Shown here in pieces: positions 12,705 through 22,836 of a stretch of DNA of 64,000 nt. This DNA comes from Cryptomeria japonica. Taxonomy: Eukaryota; Streptophyta; Pinopsida; Cupressales; Cupressaceae. The position numbers and the translations under genes were made by a program. Under the pieces are notes generated by a model, which saw nothing but the letters and a program-made list of their open reading frames with translations, was not told where the DNA came from and searched no databases. The stretch is from assembly GCF_030272615.1 (NCBI RefSeq), contig NC_081406.1:473114400-473178399 (forward strand), given 5' to 3'. The stretch's first letter is position 1, and every line of letters begins with the position of its first letter.

Positions 12705-12827
12705 TATAAATACTTGAGGGGATCTATTGTAATTTTAAATCTTTCGGCAATGCAACAAAATTTTGCCAGTTTGTATGTGCACTCTAAGTGTTTGAGCTTA
12801 GATGTAAATCAAATTGCTTTCAATAAA
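12705..12827 (+). promoter_or_regulatory. TATA box and poly(A) signal of insert X
   Basis: CTCCTATAAATACTTGAGG (TATAAATA at 12705-12712) is followed 110 bp later by CAATAAAAG (AATAAA at 12822-12827). This short R-region spacing is typical of plant LTRs and sets the orientation of X as plus. Confidence 0.55.
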
Positions 12828-13423
12828 AGAGGTAAGTTGTGTTGATACTTTGTGCCAATTCAAGTTATGTGATGACATTTTTTGGAGTTAATTGTGATTT
12901 TTGTTCTATTGTTCAAGAGGGATTTAAATTCAATCTTGCAGACTTTGAGCTACTAATTGTATTTAGAGTTATATGTTTTGTTTTCAAACTTGGTCTTGCA
13001 AACTTTGAGTTGCTTCTATTTTTAAGACTTGTGCATGAAAGGTGAAATGCATCATATAGACAAACTTTAAGTTGATGTGTGTTATAAATTGTTATCATTT
13101 TGAGAAGGTTGATAGGATAGTAGAAGTGTTGAAGACTTTGTGCTTTCATTTTTGTTTTCCTGTCCTGGGGAAGTGATGAAGGTCTTTGTGCTTTCATGGA
13201 AACTTTGCTTCCCTTTATGTTCCAAAAATCCTACAAAAAAGTTTCATTTATGTATTTGCTATTATTTTTTTTCAATTGCTATTACTTTTTTGTGAAGAGA
13301 AAAGAGTATAGTTTTTTCTTGAAAGAATAAGAAAGACTATTACCCCACACATATTAGATTAATTTAGTTTGTAGATAGGGGGAGCCTTCCCTAAATTAGG
13401 AGAGTATCATACTCACACATTGT

Positions 13424-15365
13424 GGCTGAAACCATAATTTTGCACATCCCCCAAGTGTACAAAATTTTCAACCAACATGAATCTTCTCTACTCTCTATTC
13501 ACTACTATATAGCTTGGCACTCTGCATTTATGGTTCTTATCTCAGGTCTTCTCTATGTTCTCTCACTTCCTGTTTCTGCAACTTCATACACACAATATTC
13601 CAGCAATGAAAAAATTTTGTTTTTTATCTATTCACCCACCCCATCCACTTGTGATTTTCAATTTTATTTTTTTTGCCTCTATCTCTGTCTGCATACCCAA
13701 CTACCTCAGTCCAAGCACATTTTCTTCCCTACACAATCAACCTTGTATGCTAGAATGTTTTTCTCTCCAATTTTGTATTTAAAAATTAATTCTTTTCTCT
13801 CTACAATCTAATTTGTAGCAGATTGGATTTTTTGTCTTGGATTGAAGACCTACATTGAATACGTCTCCTCTCTCTAACTGTTCTCTGTACTTGGTTTTCT
13901 ATATTTAGAAAAAAAATTGTTCCCTTAAATGATCAGGAAACCTTCCTCGAGCCATACAACCAGCCTAAAACTGATGTACCATTAATGAATTCTCCAACCT
14001 TTGTTGGCCTCTGCAAAATAGATTTTCTCATCAACCACCAGGAAGCCACATGTCATCGTAAACATTGTCCAGATCACTCAGACACGTCTGTTCAATTGCT
14101 AAGTAGATCTCTATGTTAATTGGGATGTAGTTGTGGCATCAAAAACACCTCTGCCAATCAACACTATGGATACACATCGGCCTAACAACTAGTGATCGTG
14201 TTGATTTGCTTAATGACCTTATGCTTTAGCAAGTCTACTCATTGAGGAAACTCTCTTTGATCCCCACTATCTCTTGGATTTCCTTTCCTCATGATTATCG
14301 CTGAGAGTCACAACGATGACAGTCACTTCACTATTGATATCAAGTTGACTCATGTAGTTGGGGACAACTTGAGGAACTCATTCTGATGTCATAAGTCTTG
14401 CTAATCTCCTTGACTCATCTTCTTACTCTCATCAGGATGACTCAACCCAATGTATCTCCATGTAGCTCTATCGACATGTCTTCTATTGTCGTTCTGACCT
14501 CTGGGATGTCACCCCACTTTTATAACTCACCCCGCCAACCATCCATCAACCAAACACTACCCGGTAGCCCTCTGATGCCTTTAGTTCCTTTTGTTGCGTA
14601 TTTTGAAAAGACACATCCAGATCAAAATCCATTGGCCAAAAACTACCTGATAGCCCTCTGACACCATTAGTTCCTTTTGGTGTATGTTGAAAAGACACAT
14701 CCAAATCAAAAATCCATTAGCCAAACCACAGAAGTTGGTTTGACATTAAACAAGTTATTCTGAAGACCAAAGTCACCCAGATGCACCTCTATACTCACCT
14801 TGTCGCCATGAGTTATGCTGACAACCTTTCCACAACTGCTCTAACAGCATCGGCCTGTCTCTTCTCGATGACGATGAAAATTCATTTTCCACAATAGGAC
14901 CTTCTATCAATATGTCTCTTGTCAATGTCCAACTTCAACCCATTAGCACCCTCTGGCCAGTCATCAGCTAGCGTCACTTAGACTACATACACCATTGGCC
15001 AGAGACGCTCTGTCGGTGAAGCACTTACTGACACCCTGAGACACCCCAATGACAATTCCTAGCAACTCATCTGCCAAAGTCTCGTCGATCACACTAACCA
15101 AGAAAAATTCAAGATCACCACGTAGATTGACCAGAGTTGCACCGATCAGGTCACCGAAAGGGACTTCTCTAGCACTACTTAGATCAACTAGACAACTCGC
15201 GATTCTCACTGATATTACTTCTTCGGGACCATTTTGCTAAGACCATTAGCCTGTCATGCCAATATTTGCAAAAAGAAGGATTTTTGACATTTTTCAATTC
15301 TGCAACTCGCACATATCACTGGTGATGGACCAAACACATTGTGAGGCACTTGTAGAGTATGAAAC
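13424..15365 (-). repeat. Copia A 5' LTR, piece 2
   Basis: Lies between insert X and the Tat element. It is pyrimidine-rich on the plus strand, with many short phrases (CTCTCACTTCC, CATACACACA), like the body of the solo LTR at 52402-54883, though I cannot align them base by base. No credible gene: the ORFs at 13422-13811, 14398-14661 and 14964-15240 have no recognisable motif. Assignment to the LTR rests mainly on position and on the total length fitting. Confidence 0.5.
14550..14722. repeat. Tandem duplication of about 86 bp
   Basis: CCAAACACTACC..CCATTGG (14550-14634) is followed directly by CCAAAAACTACC..CCATTAG (14635-14720). Both contain TAGCCCTCTGA, TTAGTTCCTTTTG, TTGAAAAGACACATCCA and ATCAAAA. 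Two copies, about 85% alike by eye. Confidence 0.75.
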
Positions 15366-16650
15366 TGAAGAGGGGAAAAGACTTGTGAGGTGGATTAGAT
15401 AACAAACATGCAATTCAAATATATAATCACATGAAATCCAAAGACATAATTTGAAATGCTCAAAACAAGGACAAATGCATGTACCTCACAAACCAATACC
15501 TTCTCCTTCGAATGGAGCTTGATGAAGTGAAGGTGCCCCTTGATGATGCTCCACTTGATGTGCTCCTCTTTCTTGCTTGATGTGGATGGCTCTCCAATGT
15601 TGTGCACAATATGAAATGTATTTTAGGAGGATGATATGGATAAAATGGTTAAGTGTGGATGAGATATGATTTGGACATGATAAGGTTGCTAAGATGATCT
15701 CCTAGGCTCAAAAGGGCAGCATAAGATTACTGAATTTGGAGATGAAGAATGAAGGGATGGAATCCTCAATTTATAGGAAGAGGAGAGGAAAAATGGATGG
15801 CTAGGATGGATTCAAGATGAAGGGCTAGGATTGCTTGTGAGCTCCCACAAGGCCCAAGAGAGGGTGTGGAGACCAAGAGATATGTCTTAAAGGCATTTCT
15901 TGTCTCTACACTCCTCAAGGTACATTGGGAAGACTTCTCAAGGTACCTTGAGAAGAGAAAGGTGCATTGGGAAGACTTCTTAATGTGCCTTGAGAGGAGC
16001 AAGGGATGTGACATTCCTTGAAGAATGGGGAGGAGGAATTTAAAATTCTCCAAAAAGGGATAATCATGAGGATTGGAGGAATAAGGAGGAATTAAAAATT
16101 CCTTGGGAGAGGAGATGCCTAGAGGATTGTGAGATTTTGAAAATATCACATTCACCTAGGAAAAGAGCATTAAAAGCTAGTGGTTGGATGGAAGGGACAA
16201 GGAGTTGACTTTGTGGCTAATCATGATGATTAGCCATTAATAACTCATTAGGAGGCGAATTAGAGGAAGTTTTAGGTGGGATTAGGATTTGTAGGAGGAT
16301 TTGACTAGGAGAGAGAATAAGTGGAGGGAATTAAAAATTAGAAGAATAAGGTTAAGTGAGTTTAGGGAGTTTCTAGAAGAATTTATTAGGTTAATGATGA
16401 ATTAAGAAGATGATTTGTAGGAATCATGTAGGTTAACTAATTAATTGAAATTAATTAGCCAAGAGGAAGATTTGTGAGGATTTAATTTTTTAGAAGAATA
16501 AAGAAAGGGATTGATTTATTAAATAAATCAGTCACATACTATAGTGACAATATTAATTATATTTAATTAATATTGAGGAGAATTTAAATTAACATAATTA
16601 ATTAATTAATTATGTGAGGAATTAAAAATAATTATTTTTAAGTGTCTACA
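15366..16650 (-). repeat. Tat 3' LTR
   Basis: 1,285 bp, matching 45354-46614 from AGGGGAAAAGACTTGTG to AAGTGTCTACA. A TATA box on the minus strand (CCTATAAATT) is at 15768-15777. Upstream in U3 is a 42-bp tandem duplication (about 15915-16005) built on GTACATTGGGAAGACTTC, each copy partly palindromic. A/T-rich TTAATTAATTAATT runs sit near the start of the LTR. It carries 24 bp (near 15806-15830) that the 5' LTR lacks. Confidence 0.93.
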
Positions 16651-16664
16651 TTTTTCCCCTCTTT
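16651..16664 (-). other. Polypurine tract of the Tat element
   Basis: On the coding (minus) strand AAAGAGGGGAAAAA lies directly before TGTAGACAC, the LTR start. This is the expected plus-strand primer site for reverse transcription. Confidence 0.88.
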
Positions 16665-16738
16665 GAAGTGAGGTGTGATGATGTGTTGATTCAAAGAATA
16701 ATCTAATTGTTCGCTTTGATTGATAAGATCTAGATTCA

Positions 16739-17222
16739 GTCTGGTTTCAGGAAGGATTCATCCTGTATAAGACAAAGATGATCAAAGCGTCCGGTTTCAG
16801 GAAGGATACATCCTGTATAAGACATGATTGATCACAACGTCTGGTTTCAGGAAGGATTCATCCTGTATAAGACATGATCAGAGCATCTAGTTTCAGGAAG
16901 GATTCATCATGTATAAGAAATGATTGATCACAATGTCTGGTTTCAGGAAGGATTCATCATGTATAAGACATGATTGATCACAACATCTGGTTTCAGGAAG
17001 GATTCATCCTGTATAAGACATGATCTGAGTGTCTGGATTCAAGAAAGATTCATCCTGTATAAGACATGATCGATCACAACGTCTGGTTTCAGGAAGGACT
17101 CATCCTATATAAGACATGATCAATCACAATGTCTAGTTTTAGGAAGGATTCATCCTGTATAAGACATGATCAGAGCGTCTAGTTTCAGGAAGGATTCATC
17201 CTGTATAAGACATGATCAGAAT
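16739..17222. repeat. Higher-order tandem array, 146-bp super-unit (50+50+46)
   Basis: Ten monomers of the form GTCTGGTTTCAGGAAGGA.., each containing TTCATCCTGTATAAGACATG, start at 16739, 16789, 16839, 16885, 16935, 16985, 17031, 17081, 17131 and 17177. Lengths are 50, 50, 46 repeated three times, plus one 46-bp copy. The short monomer ends GACATGATCAGAGC (or TCTGAGT); the long ones carry ATTGATCACAAC instead. The array therefore has an exact 146-bp period. Each monomer holds a small inverted repeat, AGGATTCATCCT. It lies between the Tat PPT and the antisense gene's promoter. This is a satellite-like array and not CRISPR, in a eukaryotic transposon. Confidence 0.93.
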
Positions 17223-17273
17223 CATAATTAATTAAAACTAACTAAAATAATTATTTTTAAGTATCTACATTTT
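17223..17273. repeat. Second copy of the Tat LTR edge
   Basis: CATAATTAATTAAAAC.. through AAAATAATTATTTTTAAGTATCTACATTTT repeats the last part of the 3' LTR plus the first bases of the PPT (about 16593-16654), with one substitution in the final 25 bases. The 146-bp array thus sits between two copies of the same edge sequence. Confidence 0.7.
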
Positions 17274-17505
17274 GTCGGTGTGTAGAAGATAGAAGGAGAA
17301 AAGGATGCCCCAGCATAAAGCATGGGAGGTGTATGCCCCCTCGAGAATTTTTTCGGAAAAGGACAAAAAAAATTTCAAAAAAAAGAGGAAGAAGAATCAG
17401 GGTGGAAGGGATAAATTAGGAAGAAATATGAAATAGTCATGAAGAATTTAGAAAGAAGAATAGGATATGTGAGACCGCGGAGGAGAATGGGCCCTCACGG
17501 GGGCC

Positions 17506-17513
17506 CATATAAG
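17506..17513 (+). promoter_or_regulatory. TATA box of the antisense PMD gene
   Basis: GGGCCCATATAAGCC: CATATAAG at 17506-17513, preceded by an inverted GC block (GGGCCCTCACGGGGGCCC at 17489-17506). The ATG lies 79 bp downstream. The position and spacing suit a plant core promoter directed along the plus strand, opposite to gag-pol. Confidence 0.6.
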
Positions 17514-17591
17514 CCACAATGGACCCAATGAGAGGTCATTGTCACACACAAGCCTTGGAGCCACTCAGAGCGAAGAAGGAGAGAAGGAGAG

Positions 17592-20249
17592 ATGGATCGC
17601 ATTCCAATTCATGATCATCATGCGGAGAAGATCCGACGATTCGACCAATTGAGGAGCTATGGACCACCGGTGAGTAGGTCTATCTATCTTTTGAAATCTG
17701 TGATTTTAGGTAGATTGTAGGGCTATAAATGGGGATAAAGAGTAGGTGCGGCGCTCGCATTGATCATTGTTTCAGCGCACGCACCCCTAGACCAGCGTGA
17801 GCGCTCACAATTAGCGCGAGCACTCGCCAGGAGCTGGGCAAGATAGGGGAATTTGGGAGGGTTATGGGGGAACCGACGTGGGTGCTTGCGTTTCATCACG
17901 GATGCTCACGCTTTGACACGGGTGCTCGCGTTTCAGCGCGGGCACCCAAGGCATTACGTGGGCACTCACGTTGATGGGTTTTGAAGGGGAAAACAAAGGA
18001 AAAAAGAGGGGTGTCTATTGGCGTGAGCGTCTGCAAAACGGTGTGTGCGTCACGGTTTTAGTGCAAGCACTGGGTAAATCAGCGCGTGCACCTGGGAAGG
18101 GGGGATGCACTTTTTGTTTAGAATTTTTGGCATGGGAGAAAGGGTATGGGTGGTTCAGGAGGTGAGGAAAGAATTTTTTGGCATGAAAATAATGTTTTGG
18201 TTTAATTGATGCTGGTGGAGAGGGGACCGCTATCTTCGAGGGAGCATTGGCCTCCCACGATGAGTTGGAGGTTCTAGATGCGTTGGGGTTGCATTATGTA
18301 GGCAAGTGGCCTAGGATTCGGGCACATACTGCTATGATGACTGCATTGGTGGCGAGATGGGATAGTCAGTATAACACCTTTTGTTTACCGACTGGAGAGG
18401 TGACCATGACTCTATTAGATGTTTGGAGGATCTTAAAGATCCTTGTTCATGGCGTGATCCCTGAGTATCAGTTGGATGTGGCCAATTTTTATCTGAGGGA
18501 GGTGTGTGAGTATGAGACGCCACCAATGCTAGATAGGAGTAGGATGCACCTGGGCTGACTGATGGCCATTCAGTAGATTTTGTGGCTGGTTTTGGTGATT
18601 TACGGCTTTTTGAGTGGGCGGATTCTTCTGGATTTAGGTGGACATGGATTTCCTCTAGGGTGGAGTAGATGCGTGTATTTCATGATTCATGATGGTGTTC
18701 AATATGTGTGGGGCTCAGTGATGCTAGCCTAGCTCCATCATGACATGCACCTGGTGACTTATAGAGAGTGTGCTGGTTTATCTACTGGGGTGACACTCTT
18801 ACACATATGGGCGTGGGAGCATATTGCAGTGACTCAGCGACTGGGTGCTTAGGATAGGTGGCCATGATAGCCATTAGTGGATAGGTACAGAGGACTGTTG
18901 CACTACACACAGATAGCATCCATGTGGTTTTGGAGGAGGATTATCAATGAGCTGGCGCAGTTCACATGGAGGCCATTTTTGGGGTGTGAGCGGTGGAGGG
19001 ATGATTGGTAGCTTCACTGGGCAGGGATTGAGAGGTGGATTTTTGGGAGGTCAGTTTATATCATGGAGTATTATGCTCCATTTAGGGTGGCCCGACAGCT
19101 TGGGCAAGTGCAGGATTTTGTGTGGGATATTCCAGTGTATCCCCAGATTACACGAGAGGCAAGGTATTAGGGGCCTGCAGTGAGTCCCTTGGATGGTTGG
19201 ACGAGCTTCCAGATAGCATTTCACATAGTCTAGGATGAGCGGATGGGAGTAGGGGAGGATCCAGGCATGACAGGTGGTTACCAGAGTTGGTGGGAGGGGA
19301 ACTTGCTAGTGCGGCTTACTATTCCGGGAGTTTTGGATGATGAGGAGTTAGAGCTGGGGGTTGATCAGGTGGTGGGTGGGGAGGATGATGGCCCAGGAGA
19401 GAGAGTTGTAGTTCGGGTAGGGCATGGTGCGAGAAGAGGGTAGAGGAGAGTCCGAGTTGTGTGGTGGAGGGTTCCAAAGGAGGAGGGAGGGGATGGAGAG
19501 GATGCCCCAGTGGGAGAGGGTGCAGAGGCCGCAGTTGGCAAGAGAGAGGAGGCTGCAGTTGGAGAGGGAGAGGCTATGCCCATGGATATTCCTAAGACAT
19601 AGGTAGGGGAGAGGGGAGGACCGTCACAGGCTGATTTTGACCAATTATAGCAGGAGTGGGATAGCTATCGGGTGAGGCTTCATTCAGTGGAGGATGAGTT
19701 GTAGGTAGAGAGGGCTCGAGGGGAGAGCCTGGAGGCAGAGGTGGGGTGGGTGACATAGGAGATATATGATCTAACAGAGAGTCTGCATGTTGCCAGGACA
19801 AAAGTGGATGCCTTGAGGGCAGAGGGGGAGGAGGCAGAGAGGATGTTGGAGGAGGCCTGGACAAGTACAACTATAGAAGGGCTACAAGATGTCATTCGGC
19901 GGCAGGATGCTAATTTAGAGGGATTATAGGCCAGAGTGCAGAGGGCGGAGGCAGATGTGGTATGGCTACAGGGGAGAGGGATGCAGCCTGCCAGGCATTG
20001 GTTCCTGTGGGATTGGAACATATATTTTCTGATAGTCTGCAGCAGCGAGAGAGAGCAGATAGATTAGCCCAAGAGACACAGTATTACAGGGGGTTATATC
20101 ATAGAGTGGTGCCTCCAGGACAGAGAGCAGCCTCATATACTGAGAGTGTATGGTCTCACAGGACCCATAGTCAGTGGCCGAGTCAGAGCCAGCAAACAGG
20201 GGGATCAGTGGGTTTTTGGCCACCAGTAGGGGGTACAGGAGGATCATGA
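17592..20249 (+). pseudogene. Plant mobile domain (PMD)-like protein gene, antisense to Tat gag-pol
   Basis: Exon 1 is 17592-17669 (26 codons, MDRIPIHDHHAEKIRRFDQL..) and ends in GT at CCACCG|GTGAGT. A 553-bp intron follows to AG at 18221-18222, and exon 2 resumes in phase 0 as GTAIFEGALASHDELEVLDA. The next 100 residues match the plant mobile domain pattern: WPRIRAHTAMMTALVARWD, TFCLPTGEVTMTLLDVWRIL. After that come FPLGWSRCVYFMIHDG, HIWAWEHI, DFVWDIPVYPQI, an acidic Gly/Glu-rich stretch (19243-19600) and a coiled coil (19650-19960). The one frame is broken only by stops (18556, and others where CAG/CGA is expected) until a frame change near 19965, after which the C-terminus ends at 20249. 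PMD proteins occur in transposons and in plant silencing/development genes; function here unknown. Confidence 0.78.
17751..18100. repeat. 20-bp CpG-rich minisatellite in the PMD intron
   Basis: Degenerate units about 20 bp long, such as GGGTGCTTGCGTTTCATCAC, GGATGCTCACGCTTTGACAC and GGGTGCTCGCGTTTCAGCGC, begin at 17880, 17900, 17920, 17940 and 17960. Others run in the same 20-bp register at 17776-17835 and 18021-18100. The period is exact while the bases drift. Related sequence lies near the other end of the element (44780-45250). Confidence 0.75.
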
Positions 20250-21648
20250 GGGGGAGGTACAGTAGAGGGGGTTGGTACAGTAAAGGGGGGTGGTGAGATA
20301 GGAGGGGTGGGATAGCTCCTTGTATTGCTTGTGTATTAAATTATAACCCTTCAGGGTGATCATTATATGATGACAGACACATTTACCTCTTTATATATAT
20401 ATACATGATTTGATTGGTGGGAGATGATGTGTAGCATTTATTGTGATGGATTATTTTTGTTTTTCTTATGATTTCATATATGGATGCAATCATGGATGTG
20501 CTATGGTGACCTATTTTGTGATGCAGAGTGGATGCTTATATATGTATGTTTATGATGTGTTGCTGACATAGTTTTTGGATGTAGGATGAGTGATTTTTTA
20601 TGCTTTATGTATGAATACACATGTGTGAGTGATTTATGATGCAATCTAAATGTAATTCTATATGGATGAGTGTATCTTTTATTTATGTGATGCAATCTTA
20701 TATGGTAAATGTTTTGTGGAAAATATGACTGTCTAAGAAATGCACTCTATATGATGTGAATGAATTAATAAAAAGGAGGAATATGCCAATAATAACACAA
20801 TGATCTTAGATAGAAGAATATGGAATAGATGGGAAGTGGGGGAAATTGAGAACACCATGGGATTATTGAGTTTAGGATTTGATGGAATGATTGTGAGATT
20901 TTGTGCACAACAAATGTGGAGAGCCAACCTAGTTTGATATTGCCCTAAGTGACTTGTACCACTGATTATAGAAATTTGGGTGCCATGAGAAATCCAAGGC
21001 GTGGACTGACTCTTTAGACAAACGGGAATTTCTTGCACACAACAATGCAAGTGTTGAGAAACACTAATACACAGTTGTTGGTTCGTGTAAGGAAACCCTC
21101 AAACACACCGATACCTCTTGTACACAAGAAGGTAAGTGTTGATAAACAATAGTACCAGATCATCGGTTTATACAAGAGAGATCCAAAACATGCCCTTCTA
21201 TGAAAATATGCCCCAGTATGCGCCTATTGTAACATACTTGGATATGGTAAACCCAGGCAATCATAGATAGTTGCAATCTTAGGGAAAAAGATGCAAGTCT
21301 AAATGAAAATATCCAACAAAATCTAACCAGTCAATTCTTCCATGACCGAATGATACCTCTTGCCAAGAGTAGGACTAGGATGGGGGATTAGGTTGCCAGG
21401 CGAGGGAAGGAATCATCCCTAGGTCAAAGTCAACTTGTGGATTTAGGCAAGTGATTTTTATGGTTTTGGAAAGTGACCTGCGGACTTGGGATTGTTTCTT
21501 AAGACTTCTTGAAGCTTATAGACAGGCATAGAAGCTCAGTTTAATGGGGCATTACTTGTTCATGATTAAGCGAGGACTCATCATCATACGCGTGTTTTAT
21601 TAGGAGGTAGAAGAGAAGGAATGTTGCAAATGGGAGGACTGGATGGGG
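20250..21648. other. Tat 3' region beyond the PMD gene
   Basis: Non-coding stretch of 1.4 kb. It holds a TATATATATA run at 20392-20402, a T/G-rich part with recurring TGATGCAATC and TATATGGA words (20460-20720), and a rough duplication of about 90 bp at 21020-21190 (AAGTGTTGAGAAACA and AAGTGTTGATAAACA, each with a nearby TGTACACAAGAA or TTTATACAAGAG). No gene or promoter I can support. It is interrupted at 21653 by the composite and continues at 35661-35840. Confidence 0.6.
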
Positions 21649-21653
21649 GGGAT

Positions 21654-22781
21654 TGATGAATACTAAGAGGGGGGGTGAATTAGTATGCCAAAAATCTCTG
21701 TACTTAAACCTTTGTTAGACTAACAGTAAAATGGTAAAATAGTTTAGCAAACAAACCGGTTAGCACATATGCAAACCAAATAGCAAATAACGCATTCACA
21801 CATAGAAGCACAAACACCATAACACAAGAGATTTTGACATGGAAATCCAAATGGGAAAAACCATGGTGAGATGGAACTCACAACTAACTATCTGCAGAAT
21901 ACGAACCAAACCAGTTAAGGTCATAAAATGTTCTTTACCAGAACATATCCTATTAGGAATCTCAGTCTCTGTTAGGAGATAAGTCCGATTAAAGACTACC
22001 TTGCTAAAGGATTTTAGATCCACAGATGTGAACCACCTTGTTACAAGATTTACAAAAGGCTTTTGGGCCTACCCTGTTAAGGGCTATAGACTTGTCGAAG
22101 ATGTGAGTAATCAACAAGTGAGTGATTTAGCTAATAGCACAAATTGCTTGATTAGATCCTTGATAGCTCGTTCCTAATGCATTACAACATTACTTCAGTC
22201 TTCTACGCATTCATACTCTCTCTAACTCCTCAACCACCTTAAACCCTAGCAACAACATCAACAACCTAAAACCCTAGACATGATGTCCTTATAAAGGAAT
22301 CTGATTTCATGTCGGTCCAATAGGATTACAATACAATTTCCTAGGTTCAATGCATCTAGATATATTTTGTAACATGACACAAAAAGCACCGTTAAAGTGT
22401 TGGCACCATCAAACAATCAGTGGATGGTAACTCATCACAAAATGTTGGTTGGTAACTCATCACAGAGTATTACCAGTTCATAAAAAATACCGGTTTAAGA
22501 AAAATACAGGTTGCCAGTTTGACAAAATGAAGACTGGGAAATATGTGTTCTACCGCTTTGATCCTTCATACCACTTGACATCCTCGAACCGCTTGGGGTC
22601 AACATACTACTTCAGATCGGTAATCACTTTTTGCAAAACACCAATAGTCTAAGGACTATAATGCATCATACCGGTTGGAACAAGTACCGGTTGAGCTTTA
22701 AATAATACATACAAAAGTGATCTCAATGCAAGTGTGTGTCCATCAATGACAATCACAACATAATCATCAAAAATGCCAACA
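21654..22781 (-). repeat. Family B LTR 1 (left, 3' outer)
   Basis: 1,128 bp, TGATGAATAC..ATGCCAACA in plus orientation. It carries the G-run edge (AGAGGGGGGGTGAATTAG), a palindromic TATA box CCTTATAAAGG at 22288-22298 (minus-strand promoter) and two AAACCCTA telo-box words just beside it at about 22239-22276. A PPT follows at 22782. Confidence 0.95.
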
Positions 22782-22797
22782 ATCTCCCCCTTTGGCA
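22782..22797 (-). other. Polypurine tract of B1
   Basis: The coding strand reads ATGCCAAAGGGGGAGAT directly before TGTTGGCATT. The same tract is found at 29229-29245 (B2), 56321-56337 (element D) and 60058-60074 (element C). Confidence 0.9.
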
Positions 22798-22836
22798 TTG
22801 ATGGCAACACTTAGGAAATTTTGACATCTAAATGTT

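Larger units (their letters stand above)
9976..13419 (+). mobile_element. X: 3.44-kb insertion, probable solo LTR
   Basis: Starts TGTCCTCATT and ends ACTCACACA, with ATTGT at 9971-9975 and again at 13419-13423; the last A is shared with the CA end, so the TSD is 4-5 bp. Plus-strand signals run in order: stem-loop array (10610-10840), TATAAATA at 12705, AATAAA at 12822. There is no coding frame with a known domain and no internal direct repeat of LTR size. A single promoter plus poly(A) signal, TG..CA ends and a TSD fit a solo LTR. The boundaries are the least certain of the nested set. Confidence 0.62.

Noticed and set aside
13422-13811. 129-codon plus-strand ORF, and others at 14398-14661 and 14964-15240
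   Set aside because: No motifs, biased pyrimidine-rich composition and position inside an LTR; treated as chance.
16739-17222. Regularly spaced repeats that look superficially like a CRISPR array
   Set aside because: No unique spacers: monomers are continuous and the whole unit is repeated. The context is a plant retrotransposon.
17592-20249. PMD-like gene as a host gene trapped between transposons
   Set aside because: It lies inside the Tat element between its PPT and pol with no other boundary or TSD, so it belongs to the element.
22236-22276. AAACCCTA words as interstitial telomeric repeats
   Set aside because: Only two isolated copies per LTR, not tandem; more likely promoter telo-box motifs or chance.
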